From CATQGW01 sp965242565 (lineage in GTDB: Bacteria > Chloroflexota > Dehalococcoidia > Bin125), in NCBI GenBank assembly GCA_965242565.1, contig OZ251457.1, forward strand, positions 1,550,001 to 1,614,000: a stretch of DNA of 64,000 nt, read 5' to 3'. A program made the translations under genes and the position numbers. The notes under the pieces are model-generated. The model did not search any database and had not been told where the DNA came from. It saw nothing but the letters and a program-made list of their open reading frames with translations. Below, in pieces: positions 54,493 through 63,146 of the stretch. The first letter of the stretch is position 1; every line of letters begins with the position of its first letter.

Positions 54493-55263
54493 ATGTCTCT
54501 GATGAACGGCTTCCAACTCGGACTCGACGAAATCAGCTCACCGGCCAATCTGCGCGCTTATCTGGCGGAGATGATCGGGACGATGTTGTTCGTGGTGCTC
54601 GGCACGGGCACGGCGATCGCTGTCTCCGCCACCGCCGGCGGGATTGTTCCGGACCAAGGCCTCAGCACCGCCGGCCTGGTCGCGATCGCGGTCGCGCACG
54701 GGCTGGGCATCGCGGTGGTGGTCTACGCCACGCACAACATCTCGGGCGGGCACGTGAACCCGATCGTGACGGTGGCGCTGATGCTGACCCGGCACATCAA
54801 AATCGGCCCTGGAGCGATCTACATCTTGGTGCAGTTCGGCGGGGCGATTTTGGGCACCGCGCTGCTGTACGCGATCGTCAACGACGAGATCGGGAACATC
54901 ACCAATTTCGGCGCGCACGCGATCAACACCGATGTGGTGGGCGAGGGCGGAGCGTTCCTGGCGGAGATCATCACCGGCGTGGTGCTGGTCTCGGTGATTT
55001 TCTCGGTGGCGGTCTCGCGGCGGGGCGCAGGCGTGGCGGCGCCGCTGGCGATCGGGCTGACGGTGATGCTGTTCCACCTGATCTTCATCCCGATGACGGG
55101 CGCGTCGGCGCACCCGGCGCGGACGTTCGCGCCGGCGCTGCTCTCAAACGCCTTCGACTCCTACTGGGTCTACGTGCTGGGGCCGACGGTCGGTGCGATC
55201 ATCGCAGCGGTGCTCTACCACCATGTCTTCCGCGCGGGCGCGGAGGATGAGCCGGAGGAGTAG
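54493..55263 (+). CDS. Aquaporin/MIP-family channel with altered NPA boxes
   Basis: A 256-residue six-helix channel of the major intrinsic protein family. The first helix is LRAYLAEMIGTMLFVVLGTG; half-helix boxes follow as GGHVNPIVT (residues 89-91 NPI instead of NPA) and ASAHPARTFAPAL (207-210 HPAR instead of NPAR). The arginine of the selectivity filter is kept. Changes in both boxes are rare and may shift selectivity toward another small solute. GGGGGA precedes ATG 54493. The gap to the upstream gene is 38 bases. Confidence 0.83.
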   Translation: MSLMNGFQLGLDEISSPANLRAYLAEMIGTMLFVVLGTGTAIAVSATAGGIVPDQGLSTAGLVAIAVAHGLGIAVVVYATHNISGGHVNPIVTVALMLTRHIKIGPGAIYILVQFGGAILGTALLYAIVNDEIGNITNFGAHAINTDVVGEGGAFLAEIITGVVLVSVIFSVAVSRRGAGVAAPLAIGLTVMLFHLIFIPMTGASAHPARTFAPALLSNAFDSYWVYVLGPTVGAIIAAVLYHHVFRAGAEDEPEE

Positions 55264-55294
55264 GGGTGCGCCGGCAGCGGGGAGCGTGAGCGCA

Positions 55295-56179
55295 GTGACC
55301 ACCGCAACAGCGACGCCCCGCCTCGCGCCGTGCTGGGATCCGGCTGCCGAAGTCTCGTTTCTGCGGGGCGATTGCCTGGAGCTGCTGGCGGCGATGCCCG
55401 ACGGGGCGGCGCGGCTGGTGGCGACCTCGCCGCCCTACAACATCGGCAAGGCCTACGAGCGCAGCCGCACGCTGGAGGAGTACGTCGACTCGCAGGCTGA
55501 GGTGATCGCGGAGTGCGCTCGGGTGCTGGCGGACGACGGCTCGCTCTGCTGGCAGACGGGCAACTATGTGCGGCGCGGCGAGATCGTGCCGCTGGACGCG
55601 CTGCTCTTCCCGATCTTTCGCGGCCTCGGTCTGCGGATGCGCAACCGGATCGTGTGGCACTTCGAGCATGGGCTGCACTGCACGAAACGCTTCTCGGGCA
55701 GGTACGAGACGATCTCGTGGTTCAGCAAGTCGGACGACTACTTCTTCAACGTGGACCCAATTCGGGTGCCGCAGAAGTACCCGAACAAGCGCCACTTCAA
55801 AGGGCCGCGCGCGGGGCAGCTGTCGGGCAACCCGCTGGGCAAGAATCCGGGCGATGTCTGGATTTTTCCGAATGTGAAGCATAATCACGTCGAGAAGACG
55901 GAGCATCCGTGCCAGTTTCCGGTGGAACTGGTGGAGCGGCTGGTGCTCTCGATGACGGAGCCGGGAGATCTGGTGCTGGATCCCTATATGGGCGTGGCGT
56001 CAACCGCAATCGGCGCGATTCGGCACGGCCGGCGGGCAGTAGGGGCGGAGCTGGATGCCGATTACCACCGGATCGGGGTTGAGCGCCTCCAAGCGGCATG
56101 GAACGGGGAGCTGCGCACGCGCCCGATGACGCGGCCGGTCTACCAGCCGCCTAGGGTCGTTGCACGGTCGCTGTGGTAG
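55295..56179 (+). CDS. DNA methyltransferase of the beta class (N4-cytosine/N6-adenine)
   Basis: A 294-residue site-specific methyltransferase. The order is catalytic motif TSPPYN (residues 44-49) first and the SAM-binding motif DPYMGVAST near residue 242, as in beta-class enzymes. TSPPYN is common in N4-cytosine enzymes. KNPGDVWIFPN is another family block. No restriction gene is adjacent, so it may be an orphan or regulatory enzyme. I chose GTG 55295 because GGGGAG lies at a good distance; an ATG at 55247 would overlap the aquaporin. Confidence 0.82.
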   Translation: MTTATATPRLAPCWDPAAEVSFLRGDCLELLAAMPDGAARLVATSPPYNIGKAYERSRTLEEYVDSQAEVIAECARVLADDGSLCWQTGNYVRRGEIVPLDALLFPIFRGLGLRMRNRIVWHFEHGLHCTKRFSGRYETISWFSKSDDYFFNVDPIRVPQKYPNKRHFKGPRAGQLSGNPLGKNPGDVWIFPNVKHNHVEKTEHPCQFPVELVERLVLSMTEPGDLVLDPYMGVASTAIGAIRHGRRAVGAELDADYHRIGVERLQAAWNGELRTRPMTRPVYQPPRVVARSLW

Positions 56180-56511
56180 CTCCGTCATTCCCCGCTCCCC
56201 CTTTTCCCGTCATTCCCGCCGACCTTTTCCCGTCATTCCCGCCCTCGAGCGGGAATCCATACGGCGGCTGTCGGCGGCGCGATGTGCCGGGAAACGCTGC
56301 GAACGAAGGTTGGCGGGTAGGCCGATCTCTCGTGCTGCGAACGGGGCTGGGTTTGGGCCCCAGATCAAGTCTGGGCCGACGAAAAGGAGGGGCGGGTGTG
56401 ACAGTGGAGGTGGGTGCAGCGGAAGATGGACAGCCGAAGCGGCAGTGGAGGCGGGGAGCAGCATTGGTGCTGTTCTCGGCGAGATACCCGCGGCAAGCGC
56501 GGGTATGACGG
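56180..56511. repeat. Dispersed repeat patch with palindromes (second copy of the 37-bp element)
   Basis: CGTCATTCCCGC words recur at 56186, 56208 and 56231, the last followed by a GCGGGAAT palindrome (56231-56253) and then ATCCATACGGCGGC, the inner word of the element at 1369. GGCCCCAGATCAAGTCTGGG near 56360 is a further palindrome. The 37-bp palindrome at 56475-56511 equals that at 18487-18523. No gene is visible in 56180-56575. Confidence 0.8.
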
Positions 56512-56575
56512 TGGGGGGGACGCAGGTATGACGGTGGTAGGGCGGCGGCGGGAGTAGCGGAAGTACGAACAGGCG

Positions 56576-57838
56576 CTAGGTGAGGGCGTCGGCGATGGCT
56601 AGTTGGGCGATGCGCTCGTCGTCGTAGTTGAGGATTTGGCGGAGGATGTGGTCGTTGTCGCGGCCGAAGGTGGGGGCGGCGGTGCGGTAGGCGGGCGGGG
56701 TTTCGGAGAGGTAGCCCTTGGCGGCTTCGATCACGGTCTGGCCGTGGACGGGGTGATCGAGGGTGATGAAGTGGTTGCGGTGCTGGAGTTGGGGGTCGGC
56801 GAAGGCCATTTCGCTGGTCTGGACGGCATGGGCGGGGATATTGACGGATTGGAGGATGCGCTCGGTCTCGAAGGCGGAGCGTTGTTGGGTCCACTGCGTG
56901 ATCGCGGCGGTGATCTCGTCGTTCGCTGCGCGGCGGGCGGCGGCGTCCGCGTAGCTCGCGTCGTCGGCCCATTCGGGGCGGCCGATTGCCAGGCTGAGGC
57001 TGCGCCAGTCGGTCTCATCGCGGACGGCGACGGCGACCCATTCGTCGTCGCCGGCCGCGGGGAAGACGCCGTGGGGGGACATTTGCAGGTCGTCGTTGGC
57101 GACCAGTGCAGGGACGCGGCCGTTGACGGTGTAATCGAGCAGCGCGGTGCTCATGAAGTGGAGCGAGGATTCGGCCTGGGCCTGGTCGATGTAGCAGCCC
57201 TCGCCGGTGCGGTCGCGGTGATCAAGCGCGGCGAGCAGCGCGGGGACGGAGAAGCGGGGGCTGAGGTAGTCGGTGTAGGCGGAATAGGGGCCGACGGGGT
57301 CGCCGCCGGGGGAGCCGGCGAGGGCGATAAAGCCGCCGATGGCGGCGCCCATGGTGCCGAAGCCGGCGACGCTGGAGAGCGGGCCGTCCTGCCCGAAGAG
57401 ACAGGTGCTGAGCATGATCAGGTCGGGCTTGATTTGGCGGAGGGCGTCGTAATCCATGCCCCAGCCGCGCATGGCGCGGGGCGAGAAGGATTCGCAGAGG
57501 ATGTCGCACCAGCGGACGAGGTCGAGCAGCACCTCGCGGGCTTCTTCGGTGGCGAGGTTGAGGGAGAGGCCGAGCTTGTTGACGTTCATGTTGCCGAAGA
57601 GGCCGGAGTGGTCGACGCCCTGTTCGTTGTTGTGGAAAGGACCGATGCCGCGTGCGGTTTCGACGCGGTTGGCGCTCTCGACGCGGACGACGGTTGCGCC
57701 GAAGTCGGCGAGCAAGCGGGTGGCGGTGGGGCCGGCGACGACCCACATGAGGTCGAGCACTTTGACGCCGTCGAGCGCGCCTGGAGCGTCGCCTGGCGAT
57801 TCGCCAGGCGAGTCGGGCGAGGAGTCGTGAGCGGTCAT
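56576..57838 (-). CDS. CaiB/BaiF-type CoA-transferase, catalytic-Asp-bearing partner
   Basis: A 420-residue class III CoA-transferase. After an unusual low-complexity lead of 20 residues (MTAHDSSPDSPGESPGDAPG), the fold starts ALDGVKVLDLMWVVAGP. The catalytic aspartate is present in AYTDYLSPRFS (Asp190). The start overlaps the upstream CaiB stop as TGATG. The companion lacks this aspartate, so together they may form a BbsEF-like heterodimer. The substrate is unknown. Confidence 0.85.
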   Translation of the reverse strand: MTAHDSSPDSPGESPGDAPGALDGVKVLDLMWVVAGPTATRLLADFGATVVRVESANRVETARGIGPFHNNEQGVDHSGLFGNMNVNKLGLSLNLATEEAREVLLDLVRWCDILCESFSPRAMRGWGMDYDALRQIKPDLIMLSTCLFGQDGPLSSVAGFGTMGAAIGGFIALAGSPGGDPVGPYSAYTDYLSPRFSVPALLAALDHRDRTGEGCYIDQAQAESSLHFMSTALLDYTVNGRVPALVANDDLQMSPHGVFPAAGDDEWVAVAVRDETDWRSLSLAIGRPEWADDASYADAAARRAANDEITAAITQWTQQRSAFETERILQSVNIPAHAVQTSEMAFADPQLQHRNHFITLDHPVHGQTVIEAAKGYLSETPPAYRTAAPTFGRDNDHILRQILNYDDERIAQLAIADALT

Positions 57839-59076
57839 CAGATCACTCCCTGGGCGGCGAGCGCGGCGAGGCGCTCGGAGTCGAGGTCGAGTTCGGCGTA
57901 GATTTCGGCGTTGTGTTCGCCGAGGGTGGGGGCGCGGCGTCGGTAAGCGATGGGCGAGGCGGTCATGCGCACGAAGGGTCCGGGGAAGCGGACGGGCCGC
58001 TCGTGGCCGGGCATTTGGTGGGTCTGCCAGAAATTGCGCGCCTCGAACTGCTCGCTCTCGGCGACTTCGTCGACAGTAGTGACGGGGACGATCAGCAGGC
58101 CGCGGGAGCGTGCTTCGTCGAAGAGTTCGGCGCGGGTGCGCTTTTCGATGAAGGCGCCGACGACGCCGAGCAGGCGGTCCCACTCGCTGAGCGGCATTTG
58201 GCCGCTGATGAAGAGCGCGCCGAGGCCGATCCAGTCGAGGTCGCGGTCGGCCTGCTCGCACTCGCCGCACTCAAAGATCCAGTTCATCAGGCGCTGACTG
58301 AAGGGTCCGATGCCGCTGCCGAAGAGGAAGGTGAGCGAGATGTGCCCGTCGGCGGCGCGCCAGATCAGCTTGCCGCGGAAGGGACCGACGACCATGCCGC
58401 CGGCGACGCGCTGGGTTTCGACCGCGCCGATGCCGTGCGAGACGATGGTGGACATCGTGGCGGCGGCGACGGATTGCTGGGCGGAGACGTCGACGTGCTG
58501 TCCGCGTCCGATCTGTCGGCGCGCGCGCAGGGCGACGAGGGCGGCGGAGGCGGCTTCGCCGGAGGCATGGTGCCAGGCCTGGGGAACGGAGACGCGGACG
58601 GGCTGCTGTCCGGCGTCGCCGGCCAGGATGAGGGGGCCGCCGGCGGCCATCAGGATGAGGTCGGTGGCTTCGTAGGCGGCTTTGGGTCCGTCCTGGCCGA
58701 AGGCGCTGATTGAGACGTAGATCAGGTTTTCGTTGAGCGCGCGGAGGTCGTCGTAGCCGAGTCCGCGGGAGGTCATTGCGCCGGGCTGGTCGGACTCGAT
58801 CACGAAGTCGGCGTTGGCGGCGAGGCGGCGGATCAGGTCCTGGCCTTCGGCGCTGTCAAGGTCGCAGGTGATGCCGCGTCGGTTGCGGGCGTAGGCCCAC
58901 CAGTAGAGGGAGCGGCCGGGTCCGGGTTGGTCGGCGGCGAAGGGAGCGAGGTTGCGGGCGGGGCTGCCGCCGGGCGGCTCAACGAGGATCGTGTCTGCGC
59001 CGAGGTCGGCGAGAATTTGGCCGGCAAGCAGGCCGCGCTCGTTGCTCAGGTCGAGGACTCGGTAGGGGCTGAGCAT
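57838..59076 (-). CDS. CaiB/BaiF-type CoA-transferase, apparently without catalytic Asp
   Basis: A 412-residue protein of the same family as its partner. LADLGADTILVEPPGG and RNRRGITCDL are typical, and GHSQ-like C-terminal segments (RVSVPQAWHHASGEAASAAL) occupy the position where the catalytic Asp should be; in the gap-free alignment with the partner this position is Trp168, flanked by His169-His170. Heterodimeric CoA-transferases of this family can have one partner without the aspartate. It is first of the pair, coupled by TGATG. Confidence 0.82.
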   Translation of the reverse strand: MLSPYRVLDLSNERGLLAGQILADLGADTILVEPPGGSPARNLAPFAADQPGPGRSLYWWAYARNRRGITCDLDSAEGQDLIRRLAANADFVIESDQPGAMTSRGLGYDDLRALNENLIYVSISAFGQDGPKAAYEATDLILMAAGGPLILAGDAGQQPVRVSVPQAWHHASGEAASAALVALRARRQIGRGQHVDVSAQQSVAAATMSTIVSHGIGAVETQRVAGGMVVGPFRGKLIWRAADGHISLTFLFGSGIGPFSQRLMNWIFECGECEQADRDLDWIGLGALFISGQMPLSEWDRLLGVVGAFIEKRTRAELFDEARSRGLLIVPVTTVDEVAESEQFEARNFWQTHQMPGHERPVRFPGPFVRMTASPIAYRRRAPTLGEHNAEIYAELDLDSERLAALAAQGVI

Positions 59077-59150
59077 GGGGGTGCGTTCCTCCGTGGGGCG
59101 ATCCTAGCGCGGCGGCGGCGGGTGGTGCGAGTGGTAGCGTCGAACTCGTG

Positions 59151-59509
59151 ATGAGTGCTCGCGCGACGTACCAGGCAGAGACGGCCGCCGCGTTTCTGGT
59201 CCGGGCGCGTGCGTATCTCGCCGCTGGCGATGTGGCGCAGGCGTCGGGGGCCGGTTGGGATGCGGCGGCGCGAATGGTTGAGGCGGTGGCTGAAGAGGCT
59301 GGTGGGCGCGTACGGCACCCGGCCACCTCCACCAGACGGTCGGGCGCGTTGTGGACGAGCTGGGGGACAGGAAGGTCTGGCGCTTGTTCCACTCGGCGAG
59401 CGCATTGCAGCAGAGCTTCTACGAGGGTTTGATGCCTGCGGAGTCGGTGGCTGCGGGACTGAACGCGGTTGAGGAGTTTGTGAGGCGGCTGGGCGATCTG
59501 ATCGACTGA
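59151..59509 (+). pseudogene. Broken HEPN (PaREP1-like) gene
   Basis: The first frame gives SARATYQAETAAAFLVRARA then AAGDVAQASGAGWDAAARMV, typical of HEPN nucleotidyltransferase-partner proteins. The fold continues in other frames: GAYGTR, then HLHQTVGRVVDELGD and VWRLFHSASALQQSFYEGLM, with a stop at 59509. At least two frameshifts (near 59300 and 59325) separate the pieces. No nucleotidyltransferase partner is next to it. Confidence 0.7.
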
Positions 59510-59525
59510 GTCTCGGACTGCGGCG

Positions 59526-60611
59526 CTACTGGAGCGCTCCTGCGGCGGTGATGGGCCAGGCGGCCTCGACGACGCCTTCGCGGTGGGCGTAGAGAGTGCG
59601 GTGGAGAAGCATCGTGGAATCGGAGTAGTGCGGGATCAGGCGGATGCGATCGCCGGGGCGGACGGCTGCGCCGTCGTCGAGGGCGAGGTGAGTGTGCTCG
59701 GCGGAGAGGCCGACGCAGCGGACACCGGGCGGGGCGACTACTTCGGGCAGGCCAGTGTGGCGTCCGGTGGCTTTCCAGCCGGCATCGGCGGCGGCGCGCT
59801 CGTCGGCGGCGCTGACGACTTGGGCGGAAAGCGAGAAGGCGCGGCGGTGGCCTGCGACGCCCATCTGCTCGTAGGTGAGGTCCATCAGGGTTGCGCCGCC
59901 GGCCTGGAGTTCGGTGAGGAATCTCTGCTGGAGGACGAAGCGGTAGTTGCCGCTGCCGCCGCCGCTGAGCAGGCTGATTTCGAGGCCGACTGCTTCCGCG
60001 CCCTGACGCGCCTGTTGCAGCAGCTCGCCGGAGATGCGGGTCTCGCGCTCTTTTTCGGCCGGCGGCAGACCCATCACGTGACCCTCGTAGCCCATCAGTC
60101 CGCGCAGGCGGACGCCGTCGAGTTCGACGGCGCGCAGGCAGAGGGCGGCTGCGTCGTCGGGCGCGACGCCGCAGCGGTGGAGGTTGACGTCGACGTCGAC
60201 GAGGATGTCGATCGTGACATTCGCAGCGACGGCCCGCGCGGCGATCATCGTGAGGTTGGCTTCGTCGTCCACGGCGACGCAGAGGGTTGCGTTGCGAGCG
60301 AGCCCGATCAGGCGGGCGACTTTTTCTGCGCCGACGACCTCGTTGGCGATCAGGATGTCGTCGATGCCGCCGTCGGCCATGGCCTGCGCTTCGGAGACTT
60401 TGGCGCAGGTGACGCCGACGGCGCCGGCGTCGAGCAGGATGTGGGCGAGCTCGGGCGTTTTGCAGGCTTTGGTGTGGGGCCGCCAGGCGATGCCGGCGCG
60501 GGCGCAGGCGTCGGCCATGCGGCGGGCATTGTGCTCGAAGGCGTCGAGGTCCACGAGTAGGGCTGGAGTGTCGAGCGCTTCGACGGGCAGGCCGGACGGA
60601 TCATCCATCAT
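59526..60611 (-). CDS. D-threonine-aldolase-like PLP enzyme (alanine-racemase fold)
   Basis: A 361-residue fold-type III PLP enzyme of the DSD1/D-threonine aldolase family. The N-terminal strand WRPHTKACKT contains the PLP lysine (Lys48), SLLSGGGSGNYRF the phosphate-binding loop, and IPHYSDSTMLLH near the C-terminus the metal-binding region, where Ser replaces the usual Cys in HxC. ATG 60611 is chosen; two in-frame ATGs lie side by side. It would split D-threonine or D-serine-type amino acids. It is divergent from the hydrolase gene, with 38 bases between. Confidence 0.83.
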   Translation of the reverse strand: MMDDPSGLPVEALDTPALLVDLDAFEHNARRMADACARAGIAWRPHTKACKTPELAHILLDAGAVGVTCAKVSEAQAMADGGIDDILIANEVVGAEKVARLIGLARNATLCVAVDDEANLTMIAARAVAANVTIDILVDVDVNLHRCGVAPDDAAALCLRAVELDGVRLRGLMGYEGHVMGLPPAEKERETRISGELLQQARQGAEAVGLEISLLSGGGSGNYRFVLQQRFLTELQAGGATLMDLTYEQMGVAGHRRAFSLSAQVVSAADERAAADAGWKATGRHTGLPEVVAPPGVRCVGLSAEHTHLALDDGAAVRPGDRIRLIPHYSDSTMLLHRTLYAHREGVVEAAWPITAAGALQ

Positions 60612-60649
60612 TGCGTGAGGATAGGGTGCGCAGAGGATTGGAGCGCGCC

Positions 60650-61390
60650 ATGCCATTCGCGGAGATCAACAGGCTGCGGCTGTTCTTTCACGAGCAGGGC
60701 GACGCGAGTTTGCCGACGGTGCTGTTCGTGCATGGGACGCAGGGGAACGCGTCGCTGTGGGCGGACGTGATCGACAGGCTGAGCGATCGATTTCATTGCG
60801 TCGCGCTCAATCACCGGGGGCGCGCGCCGTCGGACGCGCCGGAGGATCCGGGCGCGTACGGCATCGAGATTTTTGCGGATGATCTGGCGGCGTTTGCGGC
60901 GCAGCGCGGGCTGGACAGCTTCAGTTTGGTCGGCTGGTCGCTGGGAGTGCGGACGGCGCTGAGCTACTTACAGCGGCATGGGCAGCGTCACGGACAGGCG
61001 CGGGCGCGATCGCTGATCACGGTGGGCGGCCCACCCTCGCCGCGCTTCGGCGGGCAGCCGCTGCAGCCGCCCAACCGCGAGCGGACGCCGGAGCCGCACC
61101 GCTGGGCGGCGACATTCGGACCGATCACGGAGGCGTGCTGGGAGGGTTCGCAGGCGTCGCGGGCGTCGTGCGATCTGGAGTGGTTTCTGCCGCAGATTCG
61201 GATACCGACGGCGATTTTCCACGGGCGAAACGATCCGATCGCGCCGTTCGCGGCGGCGGAGGCGATGGCGGCTGCCATTCCGGGTGCGGCGTTTCATCCG
61301 TTTGAGCGGAGCGGGCACGCGCCGCTGGTCAGCGAGCCGGAGAAGTTTTTGGCGGACGCGGCGGCGTTTCTGGGGACGACAGCCAGATAA
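60650..61390 (+). CDS. Alpha/beta-fold hydrolase
   Basis: A 246-residue hydrolase. FVHGTQGNASLWADVIDRL is the oxyanion region, VGWSLGVRTALS the nucleophile elbow (Ser), HGRNDPIAP the acid, and SGHAPLVSEPEKF the catalytic His. The start follows GGATTGGAG. It is divergent from the D-threonine-aldolase-like gene and followed by SDR genes, so it may belong to a degradation set. The substrate is unknown. Confidence 0.84.
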   Translation: MPFAEINRLRLFFHEQGDASLPTVLFVHGTQGNASLWADVIDRLSDRFHCVALNHRGRAPSDAPEDPGAYGIEIFADDLAAFAAQRGLDSFSLVGWSLGVRTALSYLQRHGQRHGQARARSLITVGGPPSPRFGGQPLQPPNRERTPEPHRWAATFGPITEACWEGSQASRASCDLEWFLPQIRIPTAIFHGRNDPIAPFAAAEAMAAAIPGAAFHPFERSGHAPLVSEPEKFLADAAAFLGTTAR

Positions 61391-61459
61391 TGCTGGGGCG
61401 CGGTGTGACAGCGGGCGCGTCGGCGCTCTACCCTTTGCGCGAAACGAACGGAGCGTCCA

Positions 61460-62287
61460 ATGGGTGAGCGACTTGCAGGCAAGACGGCGGTGATCACGGG
61501 GGCGGGCTCGGGGATGGGGCAGGCGACGGCGGAGTTGTTTGCGGCGGAGGGGGCGAATGTGCTCGTGGTGGATCGGTGGGAGGAGCGAGCGGAGCGGGTG
61601 GCCGCGGGGATTAGCGAGCAGGCGGCGGGGGCCGGCGGGCGGGCGGCGGCATTTGTGGGGGATGTGGCGCAGGGGGAGGATGTGCAGGCGATGTTCTCGG
61701 CGGCGGCGGAGCGCTGGGGGCGGATCGACGTGATCTACAACAACGCGGGGATCGGGGGGCGCGAGGAGAATGTGCGGGACTGCCCGGAGGATGTCTTCGA
61801 CGAGATCATGGCGATCAATCTGCGGGGGGTGTGGCTGGGGATGAAGTACGGGATTCCGCATCTTGAGGCGGCGGGGGGCGGCTCGATCATCTCGACGGCG
61901 TCGGTGGCGGGGCTTTCGGGTCTGGCTGGGATTGCGGCGTACTGCGCGTCGAAGGGCGGGGTGATCGCGCTGACGCGGGCGGCGGCGGGGGAGTGGGCGT
62001 CGAGCGGGATTCGGATCAACTGCATTTGCCCGGGGGTGATCGCGACGCGGATCGGCGACGACAGTCAGGGGCCGCAGGACGCGGCGCAGCTGGAGCGTCG
62101 GCGCACGACGGGGGCGCGGATTACACCGCTGGGGCGGAGCGGTGAGGGGCGCGACATCGCCGATGCGGCGTTGTGGTTGGCGTCGGACGAGTCGAGTTTC
62201 GTGACGGGGCAGGCGATCGTGGTGGACGGCGGCTGGACGGGCGTCGACGCGCGCTTTCCGGAGCTGACGGGGCGCAGGTTCGAGTAG
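61460..62287 (+). CDS. Short-chain dehydrogenase/reductase, paralogue 1
   Basis: A 275-residue classical SDR. Cofactor motif TGAGSGMG at 13-20, the acidic VDRWEER favouring NAD, NNAG at the usual place, catalytic Ser in STASVAG and Tyr-Lys in AYCASKG, with the C-terminal block DSSFVTGQAIVVDGGW-like complete. It is a tandem paralogue of the following gene, 10 bases downstream. The substrate cannot be told. Confidence 0.9.
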   Translation: MGERLAGKTAVITGAGSGMGQATAELFAAEGANVLVVDRWEERAERVAAGISEQAAGAGGRAAAFVGDVAQGEDVQAMFSAAAERWGRIDVIYNNAGIGGREENVRDCPEDVFDEIMAINLRGVWLGMKYGIPHLEAAGGGSIISTASVAGLSGLAGIAAYCASKGGVIALTRAAAGEWASSGIRINCICPGVIATRIGDDSQGPQDAAQLERRRTTGARITPLGRSGEGRDIADAALWLASDESSFVTGQAIVVDGGWTGVDARFPELTGRRFE

Positions 62288-62297
62288 GAGGCGGCTG

Positions 62298-63146
62298 ATG
62301 GCTGAGCGGCTGCGGGGCAAGACGGCGGTGGTTACCGGCGCGGCGTCGGGGATTGGGGAGGCGACGGCGCGGCTGTTCGCGTCGGAGGGGGCGAATGTGT
62401 TGATTGCGGATCGGAACGCGAGCCGCGGGCCGTGGGTGGCGTCGGAGATCGGCGAGCGGGCGCTGTTCGTGGAGACCGATGTGCGGCGCGGGGAGGATGT
62501 GCAGGCGATGTTCCTGGCGGCGGCGGAGCGCTGGGGGCAGATCGACGTGATCTACAACAACGCCGGCGTGGGGCCGCCGGAGGACAATGTGCGGGACTGC
62601 CCGGAGAAGCTGTACGACCTGGTGAGCGACGTGAACATTCGGGGGGTGTGGCTGGGGATGAAGTACGGGATTCCGCATCTGGAGGCGGCGGGCGGGGGTT
62701 CGATCATTTCGACGGCGTCGGTGGCGGGGAAGATCGGGCTGGCGGGGATGGGGGCGTATTGCGCGTCGAAGGGTGCGGTGATCGCGATGACGCAGGCGGC
62801 GGCGGGAGAGTGGGCGTCGAGCGGGATTCGGATCAACTGCGTGTGCCCGGGCGGGATCGCGACGGGGCAGGGCTGGTTGGAGGAGGCGCAGGTTGCGGAG
62901 CAGCGGGCGAGGTGGGACGCGCTGCATCCGATTGGTCGGAGCGGGGAGGGGTTGGGGGGCGGCCGACCCCCCAGTCGCTGCGCGACAGCCCCCCTGCGTA
63001 GGGGGGCGATTTCCGGAGCGCCCCCCTCTCAGTCTCCCCCCACGATGGGGGGAGAGGTTGGATTGGGGGACCAATGGGTGATGCGGTCGGGGGCGATGCG
63101 GAGGAGGGGGCGTTCTTCGAGGGTCATTGTCTTGTATTGGGGGTAG
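62298..63146 (+). CDS. Short-chain dehydrogenase/reductase, paralogue 2, C-terminus lost
   Basis: The first 218 residues follow paralogue 1 closely (TGAASGIG, NNAGVG, STASVAGK, AYCASKG, then HPIGRSGEG). There the match ends abruptly at 62950, where a GC palindrome repeat begins. The expected last 45-50 residues, with the VTGQAIVVDGGW block, are missing; the frame runs on through the repeat and antisense to the next gene. Catalytic residues are intact but the C-terminal part that closes the cofactor site is lost, so activity is doubtful. Confidence 0.8.
   Translation: MAERLRGKTAVVTGAASGIGEATARLFASEGANVLIADRNASRGPWVASEIGERALFVETDVRRGEDVQAMFLAAAERWGQIDVIYNNAGVGPPEDNVRDCPEKLYDLVSDVNIRGVWLGMKYGIPHLEAAGGGSIISTASVAGKIGLAGMGAYCASKGAVIAMTQAAAGEWASSGIRINCVCPGGIATGQGWLEEAQVAEQRARWDALHPIGRSGEGLGGGRPPSRCATAPLRRGAISGAPPSQSPPTMGGEVGLGDQWVMRSGAMRRRGRSSRVIVLYWG
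62952..63060. repeat. GC-rich palindromic repeat
   Basis: A run of stem-loops: GGGGGG/CCCCCC (62954-62972), CCCCCC-tgcgta-GGGGGG (62989-63006), GGGGGGCG/CGCCCCCC (63001-63026) and TCTCCCCCC-acgat-GGGGGGAGA (63033-63055). It replaced the SDR C-terminus and supplies the last codons of the minus-strand PPOX gene. Confidence 0.75.
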
